Below are positions 1 to 5,039 of a stretch of 5,485 nt of DNA, in pieces. Below the pieces are notes generated by a model that had not been told where the DNA came from, did no database searches, and worked only from the letters and a program-made list of their open reading frames with translations. Position numbers and translations under genes: made by a program. Where the stretch lies: NCBI GenBank assembly GCA_052034525.1, contig JBPOIK010000023.1:1-5485 (forward strand). The letters are read 5' to 3'. This DNA is from JAFGJQ01 sp052034525. Lineage in GTDB: Bacteria > Planctomycetota > Phycisphaerae > UBA1845. The stretch's first letter is position 1, and each line of letters opens with the position of its first letter.

Positions 1-34
1 TGATCTTCCTGCCTCGATCGGTTGTATTGCCCAT
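1..34 (-). CDS. 5' end of an unidentified gene (partial)
   Basis: This is the first 11 codons of a gene that runs off the left edge, reading MGNTTDRGRKI. I chose the ATG at 34-32 because an almost ideal Shine-Dalgarno sequence (AGGAGGA, 47-41) lies six bases before it, and a promoter-like pair lies further upstream. The visible residues are polar and basic, with no sign of a signal peptide or membrane segment so far. That is too little to assign a family. The start signals make a real gene likely, but its function cannot be told from this window. Confidence 0.5.
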   Translation of the reverse strand, partial: MGNTTDRGRKI

Positions 35-40
35 GGGGGC

Positions 41-47
41 TCCTCCT
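41..47 (-). promoter_or_regulatory. Strong Shine-Dalgarno sequence of the left-edge gene
   Basis: The minus strand reads AGGAGGA, a near-perfect complement to the 16S rRNA 3' end, six bases before the ATG at 34. It is the main evidence that the left-edge gene is real. It is much stronger than the initiation signals of the other genes here. Confidence 0.65.
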
Positions 48-51
48 TTCA

Positions 52-74
52 AAGTGCTTTCGCAAAAAACACTT
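52..74 (-). repeat. Hairpin just upstream of the left-edge gene's ribosome-binding site
   Basis: On the minus strand AAGTGTTTT pairs with AAAGCACTT around a five-base loop (TTGCG), nine pairs including one T-G wobble. On the plus strand the wobble would be a C-A mismatch, so the structure fits a minus-strand RNA or a DNA operator better. It ends four bases before the Shine-Dalgarno sequence and covers the expected transcription start. It could be an operator or a 5' leader structure; the lack of a following T-run argues against a terminator. Confidence 0.4.
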
Positions 75-100
75 ATGGAGGATGCCCCTCGCCTTTTCAA
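72..100 (-). promoter_or_regulatory. Candidate sigma70-type promoter for the left-edge gene
   Basis: The minus strand has TTGAAA (100-95, five of six matches to the -35 consensus), a 17-base spacer, then CATAAG (77-72, four of six matches to the -10 consensus). The -35 box overlaps the stop codon of the upstream beta-helix-like frame. Transcription would begin around 65, giving a leader of about 30 bases. The spacing is ideal but the -10 is imperfect. Confidence 0.4.
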
Positions 101-381
101 ATTCCACAGGAAGTGAGACTACCTCCACTGAGTTTGCCCCCGTCGAGTTTCCACCCCGCGAAGGCAGCTCTCGGTGAATGGTGGTCAAGCGTGTTTCCGT
201 CGAAGACAAGCTCATGGACATTGTACATGTAGACGCCGCTGGTGTTGAACGAGACTGCACCAGCGGCCGTGTTCTTGCTCACTACAGTGTTGCGGATTTC
301 CGGACTCATCGTAAAGACGTTCCAGGGTTGCTGCCCCACGCAGATTCCGCCTCCGTGCCCAGTATGCGCCTCATTGCGGTG
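97..381 (-). pseudogene. Probable C-terminal fragment of a right-handed beta-helix protein
   Basis: The frame ending at the TGA at 99-97 contains a stretch typical of parallel beta-helix proteins: GGGICVG, then NTVVSKNTAAG, then SGVYMYNVHELVFDGNTLD. The repeated short hydrophobic strands each end in an N-T turn. Such proteins are usually secreted polysaccharide-binding or lyase-like proteins of several hundred residues, so the roughly 95 residues here would be only the last coils. The frame stays open to 522, but the upstream part is arginine- and proline-rich and crosses the terminator at 472-504, so it is probably not translated as such. I see no start codon with a ribosome-binding site near the believable part. 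It follows the PEP-CTERM gene on the same strand and could be a decayed remnant of a similar exported protein. The assignment rests on the residue pattern alone and the right-hand boundary is approximate. Confidence 0.35.
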
Positions 382-471
382 TCGCCGGCCGGGACACCGG
401 CCACGCAGCCGATTCGGCACGCCCCACTCGATCGGCGATCCGCCGCAATCCGCACGATCCCGAAACAACAC

Positions 472-504
472 CGGGACCGGCCCTCGTCGGAAGGACCGGT
501 CCCG
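472..504 (-). terminator. Intrinsic terminator of the PEP-CTERM gene
   Basis: On the minus strand CGGGACCGGTCCT pairs with AGGGCCGGTCCCG around a seven-base loop, 13 pairs with one G-T wobble. It is followed by a T-rich tail (TGTTGTTT, within 470-461). The stem starts about 30 bases after the stop codon at 535. In the plus direction the wobble would be a C-A mismatch, which supports minus-strand function. Confidence 0.75.
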
Positions 505-534
505 AAAAGGTTGTTGTCTCATTCGGCCGGGGAC

Positions 535-1263
535 TCAGCGGGCTCGGCGCCGCCGCAACAGCGGCACACCCAGAACCAGCAGGCTGAGCGCACCCGGTTC
601 GGGAATCAGCGTGAACTGCACGTTGTCATACGAGGCGGTCCGCTTGTAGAAGCTGCTTCCGGCGTAGAGCGAAACGGCCCTCGCTTGCAGCTCGTACGTA
701 CCGGGCTCCAGCGTGCCCTGCCAGTCGAAGGATCCGGCGACGGTGGAATAGTGAATGTCGTTCCCGCCGACCGGCCGCAAACGAATGCGGACCGAGGGCC
801 CGCTGACGGAATCCTTACTCAACGCGCCGGTGAGCGTATAGTCCTGCGCGGTGTCAATCGAGAACTGGATCCAGAAATACGATTCCACGTTCACCTGGGC
901 GAAGTTCGGCGAACTGCCGCTGACGTTTGCAAAGGCGTAGGCGCTGCCCGAGGTCGTCAGCGACGTGAAGGTCGTGCTTCCGTCCAGCGAGGAGCTCTGG
1001 ATCGCGATGCCGTCCGCCTTGACCTGCGCGGTCGACGAAATCCCGTGGTACTCCAGCGTTTCATTGAACGCCGCGCCCAGGGCGGACGGAGTCCACGTCG
1101 TCGGCCCCCACGTCGACGTGCCGCTGCCGTCGATACAGTCCACCTGAGCCTTGATCAAGCGGTTGTCGGCCGTGATCGTCGCCTGGCCCATCGCCACGTT
1201 CGGCGCTACCAACCCCAGCGCGCAGATTCCAACTGCGGCCTGCACAAGCCATAGTCTCTTCAT
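535..1263 (-). CDS. PEP-CTERM sorting domain-containing exported protein
   Basis: A 242-residue exported protein with no recognisable enzymatic domain. It starts with a signal peptide: MKR, a hydrophobic core (about residues 4-24), and a likely cleavage near VAMGQA around residue 26. The mature part is rich in Ser, Thr and Gly with alternating strand-like segments, suggesting an extracellular beta-rich domain. The C-terminus has the full PEP-CTERM signal: PEP at 221-223, a short hydrophobic span (GALSLLVLGVPLL), and a terminal Arg cluster (RRRRAR). In this family the tail is known to be recognised by an exosortase (EpsH-type) that cuts it and passes the protein to the cell surface or exopolysaccharide; no exosortase gene lies in the window. 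The frame extends upstream to 1332, but I chose the ATG at 1263 because it begins the signal peptide and follows a purine-rich ribosome-binding site. It ends in a strong terminator and appears monocistronic. The specific role is unknown. Confidence 0.9.
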   Translation of the reverse strand: MKRLWLVQAAVGICALGLVAPNVAMGQATITADNRLIKAQVDCIDGSGTSTWGPTTWTPSALGAAFNETLEYHGISSTAQVKADGIAIQSSSLDGSTTFTSLTTSGSAYAFANVSGSSPNFAQVNVESYFWIQFSIDTAQDYTLTGALSKDSVSGPSVRIRLRPVGGNDIHYSTVAGSFDWQGTLEPGTYELQARAVSLYAGSSFYKRTASYDNVQFTLIPEPGALSLLVLGVPLLRRRRAR

Positions 1264-1268
1264 CGATA

Positions 1269-1276
1269 CCTCTCCC
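1269..1276 (-). promoter_or_regulatory. Ribosome-binding site fixing the PEP-CTERM start
   Basis: The minus strand reads GGGAGAGG five bases before the ATG at 1263, inside a longer GA-rich tract. Together with the signal peptide it favours this start over the in-frame one 69 bases upstream. Confidence 0.6.
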
Positions 1277-1511
1277 TCTCTCTGCGAAGCTGCTTGACTT
1301 GGACGAGAACCTCTCTCTGTCCCTCGCTCCAACCTGTCAGACTACAGATATCGAGCCGTCCATGCAACACGCGAGTAGAGGTTTTTCGGAAGCCCGGATT
1401 CCCCGCCCCACCGTACCGGCCGGCGACCGCGTTATCCCACCCGCTCCGGCCACCGACGGAAGATCGCAACCTCTCCCGGCGCCAATGATTGGGGGGATTC
1501 TGTAATGGGGA

Positions 1512-1549
1512 CCGGTGTGGGCCGGACACCGGCGCGATGAGTCCGGCCC
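1512..1549. repeat. Two overlapping, mutually exclusive inverted repeats
   Basis: CCGGTGT (1512-1518) can pair with ACACCGG (1526-1532) around a seven-base loop. GGGCCGGAC (1519-1527) can pair with GTCCGGCCC (1541-1549) around a 13-base loop. The second stem uses the loop of the first, so only one can form at a time. No T-run follows on either strand, so neither is a typical intrinsic terminator. No gene starts just downstream on either strand. The function is unknown. Confidence 0.4.
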
Positions 1550-1668
1550 GACATCCGCGCAGCGCCTTCTGCGGGTGAACAATGGGCGGCCACCCTAAGG
1601 GCATGCACTCATTCCGCTGCCGCCCCGAGAAAGTGTGTGCAACCCGGGGCGAACAAGGAGGTTGGGGG

Positions 1669-1695
1669 AATCGGGGGACACCATACCTGTTTTTC
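1669..1695 (+). repeat. Possible dispersed repeat of the GGGGACA..ATACC type
   Basis: The plus strand contains GGGGGACACCATACC followed by TGTTTTTC. From memory, very similar short sequences (GGGGACAGCATACC then a T-rich run) recur in planctomycete and related genomes, often near REP-associated (IS200-like) transposase genes. Only one copy occurs in this window and no such transposase is present. The call depends on recollection rather than on a repeat seen here. Confidence 0.2.
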
Positions 1696-1886
1696 GCTTC
1701 GTTTCGACTTTCGGCCGGGCCTCGCGGGAATGAGGGGGTGGTTGAGCATGGATTCGAGTCGCGACGGGAGATCCTCGCCGGCGGCTTCGCCCCGGAACCT
1801 TGCCGCGCGCGATCCGAGGCATCGGGTCATCGTACGGGGACTCGCCCCTCGACGCAAGAAATAGCTATGATGTCCTCCGACTTCCC

Positions 1887-1911
1887 CGGGCAGGATTCGT
1901 TACCTGCCGGG
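1887..1911 (-). repeat. Hairpin downstream of the zinc-ribbon gene remnant
   Basis: GGCAGG (1889-1894) and CCTGCC (1903-1908) form a perfect six-base stem with an eight-base loop, and the flanking CCGG bases can extend it past a one-base bulge. It starts about 30 bases beyond the stop codon at 1940 on the minus strand, a usual terminator distance. No T-run follows, so an intrinsic terminator is only a possibility. Confidence 0.3.
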
Positions 1912-1939
1912 TTCCTCCGAACGGTTTCATGCATATGGC

Positions 1940-2149
1940 TCATGGGCCCATGTCGCGTTCCTCCTTTCCCAGGCTTTCCGTGGCGCACCCACACTCCGGG
2001 CATACACCGGATACATTGCCAACCAGGCAGTAGCCGCAGTTCGAGCAGGTGGGCAGATCGCCACCCGTAACGCGCTGCCGGGGAAATATCGGGACGTCGT
2101 ACAGCCATCCCACCAGAAACGCACCCGGAAGCGCAATCAGCGAAAAGAC
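1940..2149 (-). pseudogene. 3' remnant of a membrane protein with C-terminal zinc ribbon, truncated at the IS66-like element
   Basis: The last 69 codons of a gene remain, ending at the TGA at 1942-1940. Residues 1-17 of the remnant (VFSLIALPGAFLVGWLY) are a hydrophobic, probably membrane-spanning segment. A charged linker follows, then a zinc ribbon at about residues 33-54 with two Cys pairs (CSNC at 35-38 and CPEC at 50-53) around the signature GNVSGVCPECG. This arrangement, a membrane helix and linker before CGYxLxGNVSGVCPECG at the C-terminus, is familiar from uncharacterised planctomycete proteins; the function is not known. The frame has no internal start. On the upstream side it meets the terminal repeat of the IS66-derived element at 2151, whose own stop codon lies in the same frame, so nothing upstream can be translated into it. 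The 5' part is not recognisable beyond the element's other end, suggesting a deletion as well as an insertion. Confidence 0.7.
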
Positions 2150-2150
2150 C

Positions 2151-2161
2151 GTAACCGTTCA
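2151..2161 (+). repeat. Left terminal inverted repeat of the IS66-like element
   Basis: GTAACCGTTCA, an exact inverted match to 2628-2638. The transposase stop codon (TGA on the minus strand, 2161-2159) lies within it. Confidence 0.8.
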
Positions 2162-2602
2162 CACCCCGATAGGCAAGAGTAAAGGGGCGGGGTGTCGTTG
2201 GAAGTAGGCGTAGATGGCGTCGCGCAGGTAGGCGAAGGCGGACCGACCCTGCTGGGCGCACGTCGCGAGCACCGTCCAGATTCGCTCGCACCACCGGCGG
2301 CCTTTCACGCTACGCGTGCCTTGTGTGATTCGCCGGTCAATCACCACGAACCGAATCGCCTGTTCAGCCGGGTTGTTCGTCGGCTCCACTCCCGGAGTCG
2401 TGATGAACCGGAAGTACGCGTTGACGATGTCGCTGGAGGGCGGTTTGGACGAGTTGGAGGAGCTTTTGCGGACTTTCACCACCTCCGCTTCCAGCTTCTC
2501 GATGCGGACGAGCAACCGGCGGACCCGCGCGATCAGTTCTTCCTTGGTGTACGATTCCCGCGACTTGCTGTTTCCATGGATCGGACGCAGCCGCCATTTC
2601 AC
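2159..2602 (-). pseudogene. IS66-type transposase with in-frame loss of the catalytic core
   Basis: A 147-residue open frame starting at GTG (2602). Residues 17-46 form a Leu/Glu-rich, coiled-coil-like helix (EELIARVRRL, KLEAEVVKV). It leads into SSSNSSKPPSSDIV at 47-60, the N-terminal hallmark of IS66 transposases. At residue 61 the sequence jumps directly to the C-terminal catalytic segment, YFRFITTPGVEPTNNPAEQAI (63-83) and VVIDRRITQGTRS (86-98), which carries the last Glu of the DDE triad, then the usual WCERIWTVLATC and YAYFQ end. Full-length members are about 450-500 residues, so roughly 300 are missing, including both catalytic Asp residues and the zinc-binding part. It cannot be an active transposase. 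The junction is near 2420-2431 and keeps the frame without a stop or frameshift. No good ribosome-binding site precedes the GTG. The fused product, if made, might still bind element ends, but that is speculation. Confidence 0.85.
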
Positions 2603-2627
2603 ATCACCCCGTCAGTCGAAAAGCCCA

Positions 2628-2638
2628 TGAACGGTTAC
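2628..2638 (-). repeat. Right terminal inverted repeat of the IS66-like element
   Basis: On the minus strand this reads GTAACCGTTCA, identical to the left end; the two ends diverge after 11 bases. It lies about 25 bases upstream of the remnant transposase start. Confidence 0.8.
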
Positions 2639-3177
2639 TGGAAACCCAAGTCGATGCATCCCGTCAGCTTTATCACCCGTGACGAGGGGGGGTAGAAGTC
2701 GAATCCTCTTAGTACATAATACACGCCCCCGCACCTTGGATACGCCGTATTCTTGCGCCACGGCGGCCGTCGTGCTACGGTGCGGTTACGGGCAGATTCC
2801 ACAGTCGATCGCACGCATCTCGCCGGGCGGATGCCATCCCTCCCCGGAAGATGAACGCGCGGCCGATCCGGCCGGATGACGCCGCTCCGGTTGGCCGGCC
2901 TCCACTTCGTGTCTCCCCGGCACCCCGGCAGCAGTGCGATACCACCCTCGGCCACCGGCGGCCAGGTCGTTCTTCCCGGCTCGCGGACGATATCCTCATG
3001 TTTCACCTCAGTTGCCTGATCGATCTCGGCCTGTACGCCGGGGTGAGAGCCCTGCTTTATAGCAGGACAGCGAATGCAACATCAGGCTCTCGTTTGCGGT
3101 CGGCAATAGAATCACCCCTCACCAGCCGTGATGCGGCTCAGAAACCCGTCATCCGATTGGCTCGCACCTGCCCGCCC
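2639..3177. other. Stretch without a convincing gene between the IS66 element and the toxin-antitoxin operon
   Basis: About 540 bases. On the minus strand an ATG or GTG near 3006-2997 follows GAGGTG, and two frames stay open from there (to 2775 and to 2635). Both are Arg-, Pro- and Gly-rich, match nothing I recognise, and the longer one runs into the IS end. The missing front of the zinc-ribbon membrane protein should be here if the element had simply inserted into it, but I see no matching hydrophobic segment. No T-tailed terminator for the upstream operon is evident; AGCCG and CGGCT at 3124-3138 form only a weak hairpin. The stretch holds the imperfect hairpin at 3045-3091. Confidence 0.45.
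3045..3091. repeat. Two-part hairpin with one-sided bulge
   Basis: GAGAGC (3045-3050) pairs with GCTCTC (3086-3091), and directly inside it CCTGCT (3051-3056) pairs with AGCAGG (3061-3066) around a four-base loop. The result is 12 consecutive pairs on one side interrupted by a 19-base bulge on the other (3067-3085). It lies about 90 bases after the toxin gene's stop codon on that strand. No T-run follows. It could stabilise an mRNA end or be the remnant of a small mobile repeat. Confidence 0.45.
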
Positions 3178-4017
3178 TCAAGTCAGGCTATCGAGCAGGT
3201 TGCGGATGAAGCCCGCAACATCGGCTTGCAGGGCGTCCTCCGGACCGCCCAGGAACTCTGCCACGCGAGCGGGACCCACAGCATCGACGTGTACGAAGTC
3301 TCGCTGAAGCACCGACACCGCCTCGTGGACCTCGGATCGATCCCCGAAGCCGCGAATCCGTTGACCGATACGTTCGAAACCGTCCGGGTGATTGCGCAAC
3401 ACGTAGTAAAGGTCGTAAGCGTCTTTGGGCTTGCCGCGTTTATCGAACGCCAGGGCCTTCAGCACGATGAACGCGCCCGGTCCGCAGACCTGAATCGTTC
3501 GCTCCGCCATACCGCCGCTCGGCAACGCCCCGGCAAGCTCGACCTCTTGGACATCTTCAAAGGCCAGGTCCAATGCGGGGGTGATGATTGCGGCGAAGCC
3601 TTCCTCCAGGTTGCGCAGGCGCCCGCCACGGTCTGCACTGGACGATGGCGGAATCAGAAAATCGACGGTGACGCCTTGCCTGGATACCCAACGCTGGGTG
3701 GTCGGCTTGCCGGCCGATTTCGTGTCCGGGCTGAAGTCCGCGTCTCGCAGCCGTTTGGCAATCTTTTCGTACAACTGGTCGTCCAACACCGCGACGGACA
3801 GGCCCAGGTCCAGGTCGATTGTCCCGATGTGTTCTTCGACGCCGGACCCTCGGCGGGCCTGATCGATGATCAAGGACGGCACCAAGCCGCCAACGACACA
3901 CATCTGTTCGCGGAAATCGCCAAGCCGGGTCGCCACTTCAAGGCAAGTGCGGCGGACAGGCTCGCTGCAGCCGGGTGCATAGTCGGCGGCCACGCTTGGG
4001 TCTTTGCTCATTGCCAT
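3178..4017 (-). CDS. AbiEii-like nucleotidyltransferase, putative type IV toxin
   Basis: A 279-residue protein of the AbiEii/DUF1814-type nucleotidyltransferase fold. The sequence shows GG at 43-44, TIDLDL at 66-71 with the paired metal-binding Asp residues D68 and D70, a third acidic strand VTVDFL with D119, and the later family motif K187...KPKDAYDLYY with K198, D199 and D202. All expected active-site positions appear intact. AbiEii proteins are known bacteriostatic toxins that use NTP, and the related MenT toxins modify tRNA 3' ends; the substrate here is unknown. I chose the ATG at 4017 because GGAAGGAG lies eight bases upstream. A second ATG at 4011 would give a four-base ATGA overlap with the preceding gene. 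The longer frame to 4110 lies wholly within that gene and is unlikely. The overlap with the AbiEi-like gene indicates translational coupling and a functional pair. A non-toxin nucleotidyltransferase role cannot be excluded. Confidence 0.85.
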   Translation of the reverse strand: MAMSKDPSVAADYAPGCSEPVRRTCLEVATRLGDFREQMCVVGGLVPSLIIDQARRGSGVEEHIGTIDLDLGLSVAVLDDQLYEKIAKRLRDADFSPDTKSAGKPTTQRWVSRQGVTVDFLIPPSSSADRGGRLRNLEEGFAAIITPALDLAFEDVQEVELAGALPSGGMAERTIQVCGPGAFIVLKALAFDKRGKPKDAYDLYYVLRNHPDGFERIGQRIRGFGDRSEVHEAVSVLQRDFVHVDAVGPARVAEFLGGPEDALQADVAGFIRNLLDSLT

Positions 4018-5039
4018 TTGAGCCGCTCCTTCCGAAGATGCTCTGCCGCTTCCTCGGCCCGTTCCGGCAGGTTGCGCAGATCCAGATAGACCTGGACGGG
4101 GCTCACACATACCATGCTCTTGACGTTCTCCGCACCGTGGAACACACCCTCATCATTGGGCCGGATCAGCCAGAGGTTCGCCCCTCGCTTCTCCTCATGC
4201 CATTTGAGCCGCTGGAGGAGCTTGTCGTTCGCCAACTTGCGAAGGTAGACCGTAACCAACCGGTATCCTGCGAACGGAGCCAGCAACCAAGCCGCGGCCA
4301 GGCCGGTCAGCGCGTAGTCGAAGTCGAGTCCCTGGCACGCTTCGGCGACTTGCCGTGCGAGTTCCTCTCCTGAACGGGCCGCGACATGGCCTTGGCGGAT
4401 GTCGTGGCGACGCAGGTCATATTGAGCTTGCCATGCTTCCAGCAGCAGGTTCGGATCGCGTGGCCGTAGGCTGCCCTCAGAGTCGCGTTCAATCAGGTGG
4501 TCTTCTTCCAGGCGGCGGCAGATTCGGCTCACATAACCGGCCCCGACTTGTCCCGCGCGGGCCAGTTCGACCTGGCGCCACCATCGCTTCGGCTCGGCAA
4601 GCAAGATGCGGGCTAGGCGAGAACTCTTGGGTGCGAATACGGAAGACGGCCGACCCCGTTGCACGAACAGGTTGGGCTTGCCGGCGACATGAATGCGCAG
4701 ACCGGGTGCGTTGATATCCGCGTTCCCGGACAGGTCCATGTAACTCACACCATGTTCCTGGCAGATTTTGCGGCCAACTTCGCCCATGAACGGAACCGCG
4801 ACCAGCGGAATCGCCCCCGGCTTCCCTTTGCTGGCGGCCTGGCGAGCGCTCTCGGCCGCCTGGGCAACCAGGCCCGCTCGGGAGTTGGTCTTGACCTCCA
4901 CGGCCAGCAGGTGCGGCCCGAGGCGCAGCAGGAGATCGGCGTTCTCCCCCTGCCGGACACTCTTCACCGGCAGGCCCGCCAGTTCAGCCAGGAGATCGGG
5001 AAGCCGTTCCAGGATGTCGTTCTCGTTGACCATCATCAT
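4008..5039 (-). CDS. AbiEi-like antitoxin/regulator with N-terminal PD-(D/E)XK-like domain
   Basis: A 343-residue protein in three parts. Residues about 1-125 look like a restriction-endonuclease fold: D35, then a strand LLAVEVK with E48 and K50 (D-x12-E-x-K), and later the conserved-looking YMDLSGNADI (100-109). Residues about 138-186 are a winged helix: KSSRLARILL, WWRQVELARAGQVGAGYVSRICRRLEE-type recognition helix, then LIERD. Residues about 225-343 match the AbiEi C-terminal type, with LTGLAAAWLLAPFA, GANLWLIRPNDEGVF and VQVYLDLRNLPERAEEAAEHL. Classical AbiEi antitoxins are shorter, combining a winged helix with this C-terminal domain; they repress their own operon and neutralise AbiEii. 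By analogy this protein is the antitoxin and repressor of the overlapping nucleotidyltransferase gene. Whether the nuclease-like part cuts DNA or only binds it is unknown. The start is at one of three tandem ATGs (5039-5031) with no Shine-Dalgarno sequence. It could alternatively act as a defence effector. Confidence 0.85.
   Translation of the reverse strand: MMMVNENDILERLPDLLAELAGLPVKSVRQGENADLLLRLGPHLLAVEVKTNSRAGLVAQAAESARQAASKGKPGAIPLVAVPFMGEVGRKICQEHGVSYMDLSGNADINAPGLRIHVAGKPNLFVQRGRPSSVFAPKSSRLARILLAEPKRWWRQVELARAGQVGAGYVSRICRRLEEDHLIERDSEGSLRPRDPNLLLEAWQAQYDLRRHDIRQGHVAARSGEELARQVAEACQGLDFDYALTGLAAAWLLAPFAGYRLVTVYLRKLANDKLLQRLKWHEEKRGANLWLIRPNDEGVFHGAENVKSMVCVSPVQVYLDLRNLPERAEEAAEHLRKERLKWQ
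4026..4033 (-). promoter_or_regulatory. Ribosome-binding site of the nucleotidyltransferase gene, inside the upstream gene
   Basis: The minus strand reads GGAAGGAG, eight bases before the ATG at 4017 and about 14 before the alternative ATG at 4011. It favours the 4017 start and means the site is embedded in the last codons of the AbiEi-like gene, consistent with coupled translation. Confidence 0.6.

Larger units (their letters stand above)
1264..1939. other. Intergenic stretch without a supported gene
   Basis: I see no frame here that reads like a protein. The open frames on both strands are Arg-, Pro- and Ser-rich with poor starts, as expected from GC-rich non-coding DNA. The stretch should hold the promoter of the PEP-CTERM gene, but the best minus-strand pair I found (TTGCAT, 17 bases, TAGTCT, about 1364-1336) is weak. 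It also holds GC-rich inverted repeats at 1512-1549, 1621-1651 (CGCCCCG and CGGGGCG) and 1887-1911, and a possible dispersed repeat at 1669-1695. Confidence 0.5.
2151..2638 (-). mobile_element. Internally deleted IS66-family element (488 bp, MITE-like)
   Basis: The element is bounded by perfect 11-bp terminal inverted repeats beginning GTAA, as IS66-family ends commonly do. Between them lies one open frame joining the N- and C-terminal parts of an IS66 transposase. Full IS66-family elements are typically about 2 to 3 kb, so most of the interior is missing. IS66 elements normally make 8-bp target duplications. Here the flanking octamers AAAAGACC (2143-2150) and TGGAAACC (2639-2646) agree at only four positions, so no duplication is preserved. 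The copy may be old, or flanking DNA may have been deleted. It could still be mobilised by a full-length relative if the ends are recognised; that is inference. Confidence 0.8.

Noticed and set aside
178..1254. Long plus-strand open frame of 358 codons opposite the PEP-CTERM gene
   Set aside because: It is Arg- and Pro-rich with no recognisable domain and lies antisense to a gene with signal peptide, sorting tail, ribosome-binding site and terminator.
1748..1864. Small plus-strand frame starting MDSSRDGRSS and ending RRKK
   Set aside because: No Shine-Dalgarno sequence at a proper distance and no recognisable features; the basic end is expected from GC-rich random sequence.
1582..2070. Plus-strand open frame of 162 codons
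   Set aside because: Low-complexity, Arg/Pro/Ser-rich translation without domain, poor start, and it overlaps the well-supported zinc-ribbon remnant on the other strand.
2143..2646. 8-bp target-site duplication flanking the IS66-like element
   Set aside because: The flanking octamers AAAAGACC and TGGAAACC match at only four of eight positions, close to chance given a shared ACC end.
2635..3006. Minus-strand frame starting MKHEDIVREPG with GAGGTG nearby
   Set aside because: Arg/Pro-rich, matches no family I know, a second frame from the same place looks equally plausible, and it runs into the terminal repeat of the IS66 element.
2851..4089. Long plus-strand open frame of 412 codons opposite the nucleotidyltransferase gene
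   Set aside because: It is a shadow of the minus-strand gene, which has a coherent active-site motif set and operon context; the plus-strand translation shows no family features.
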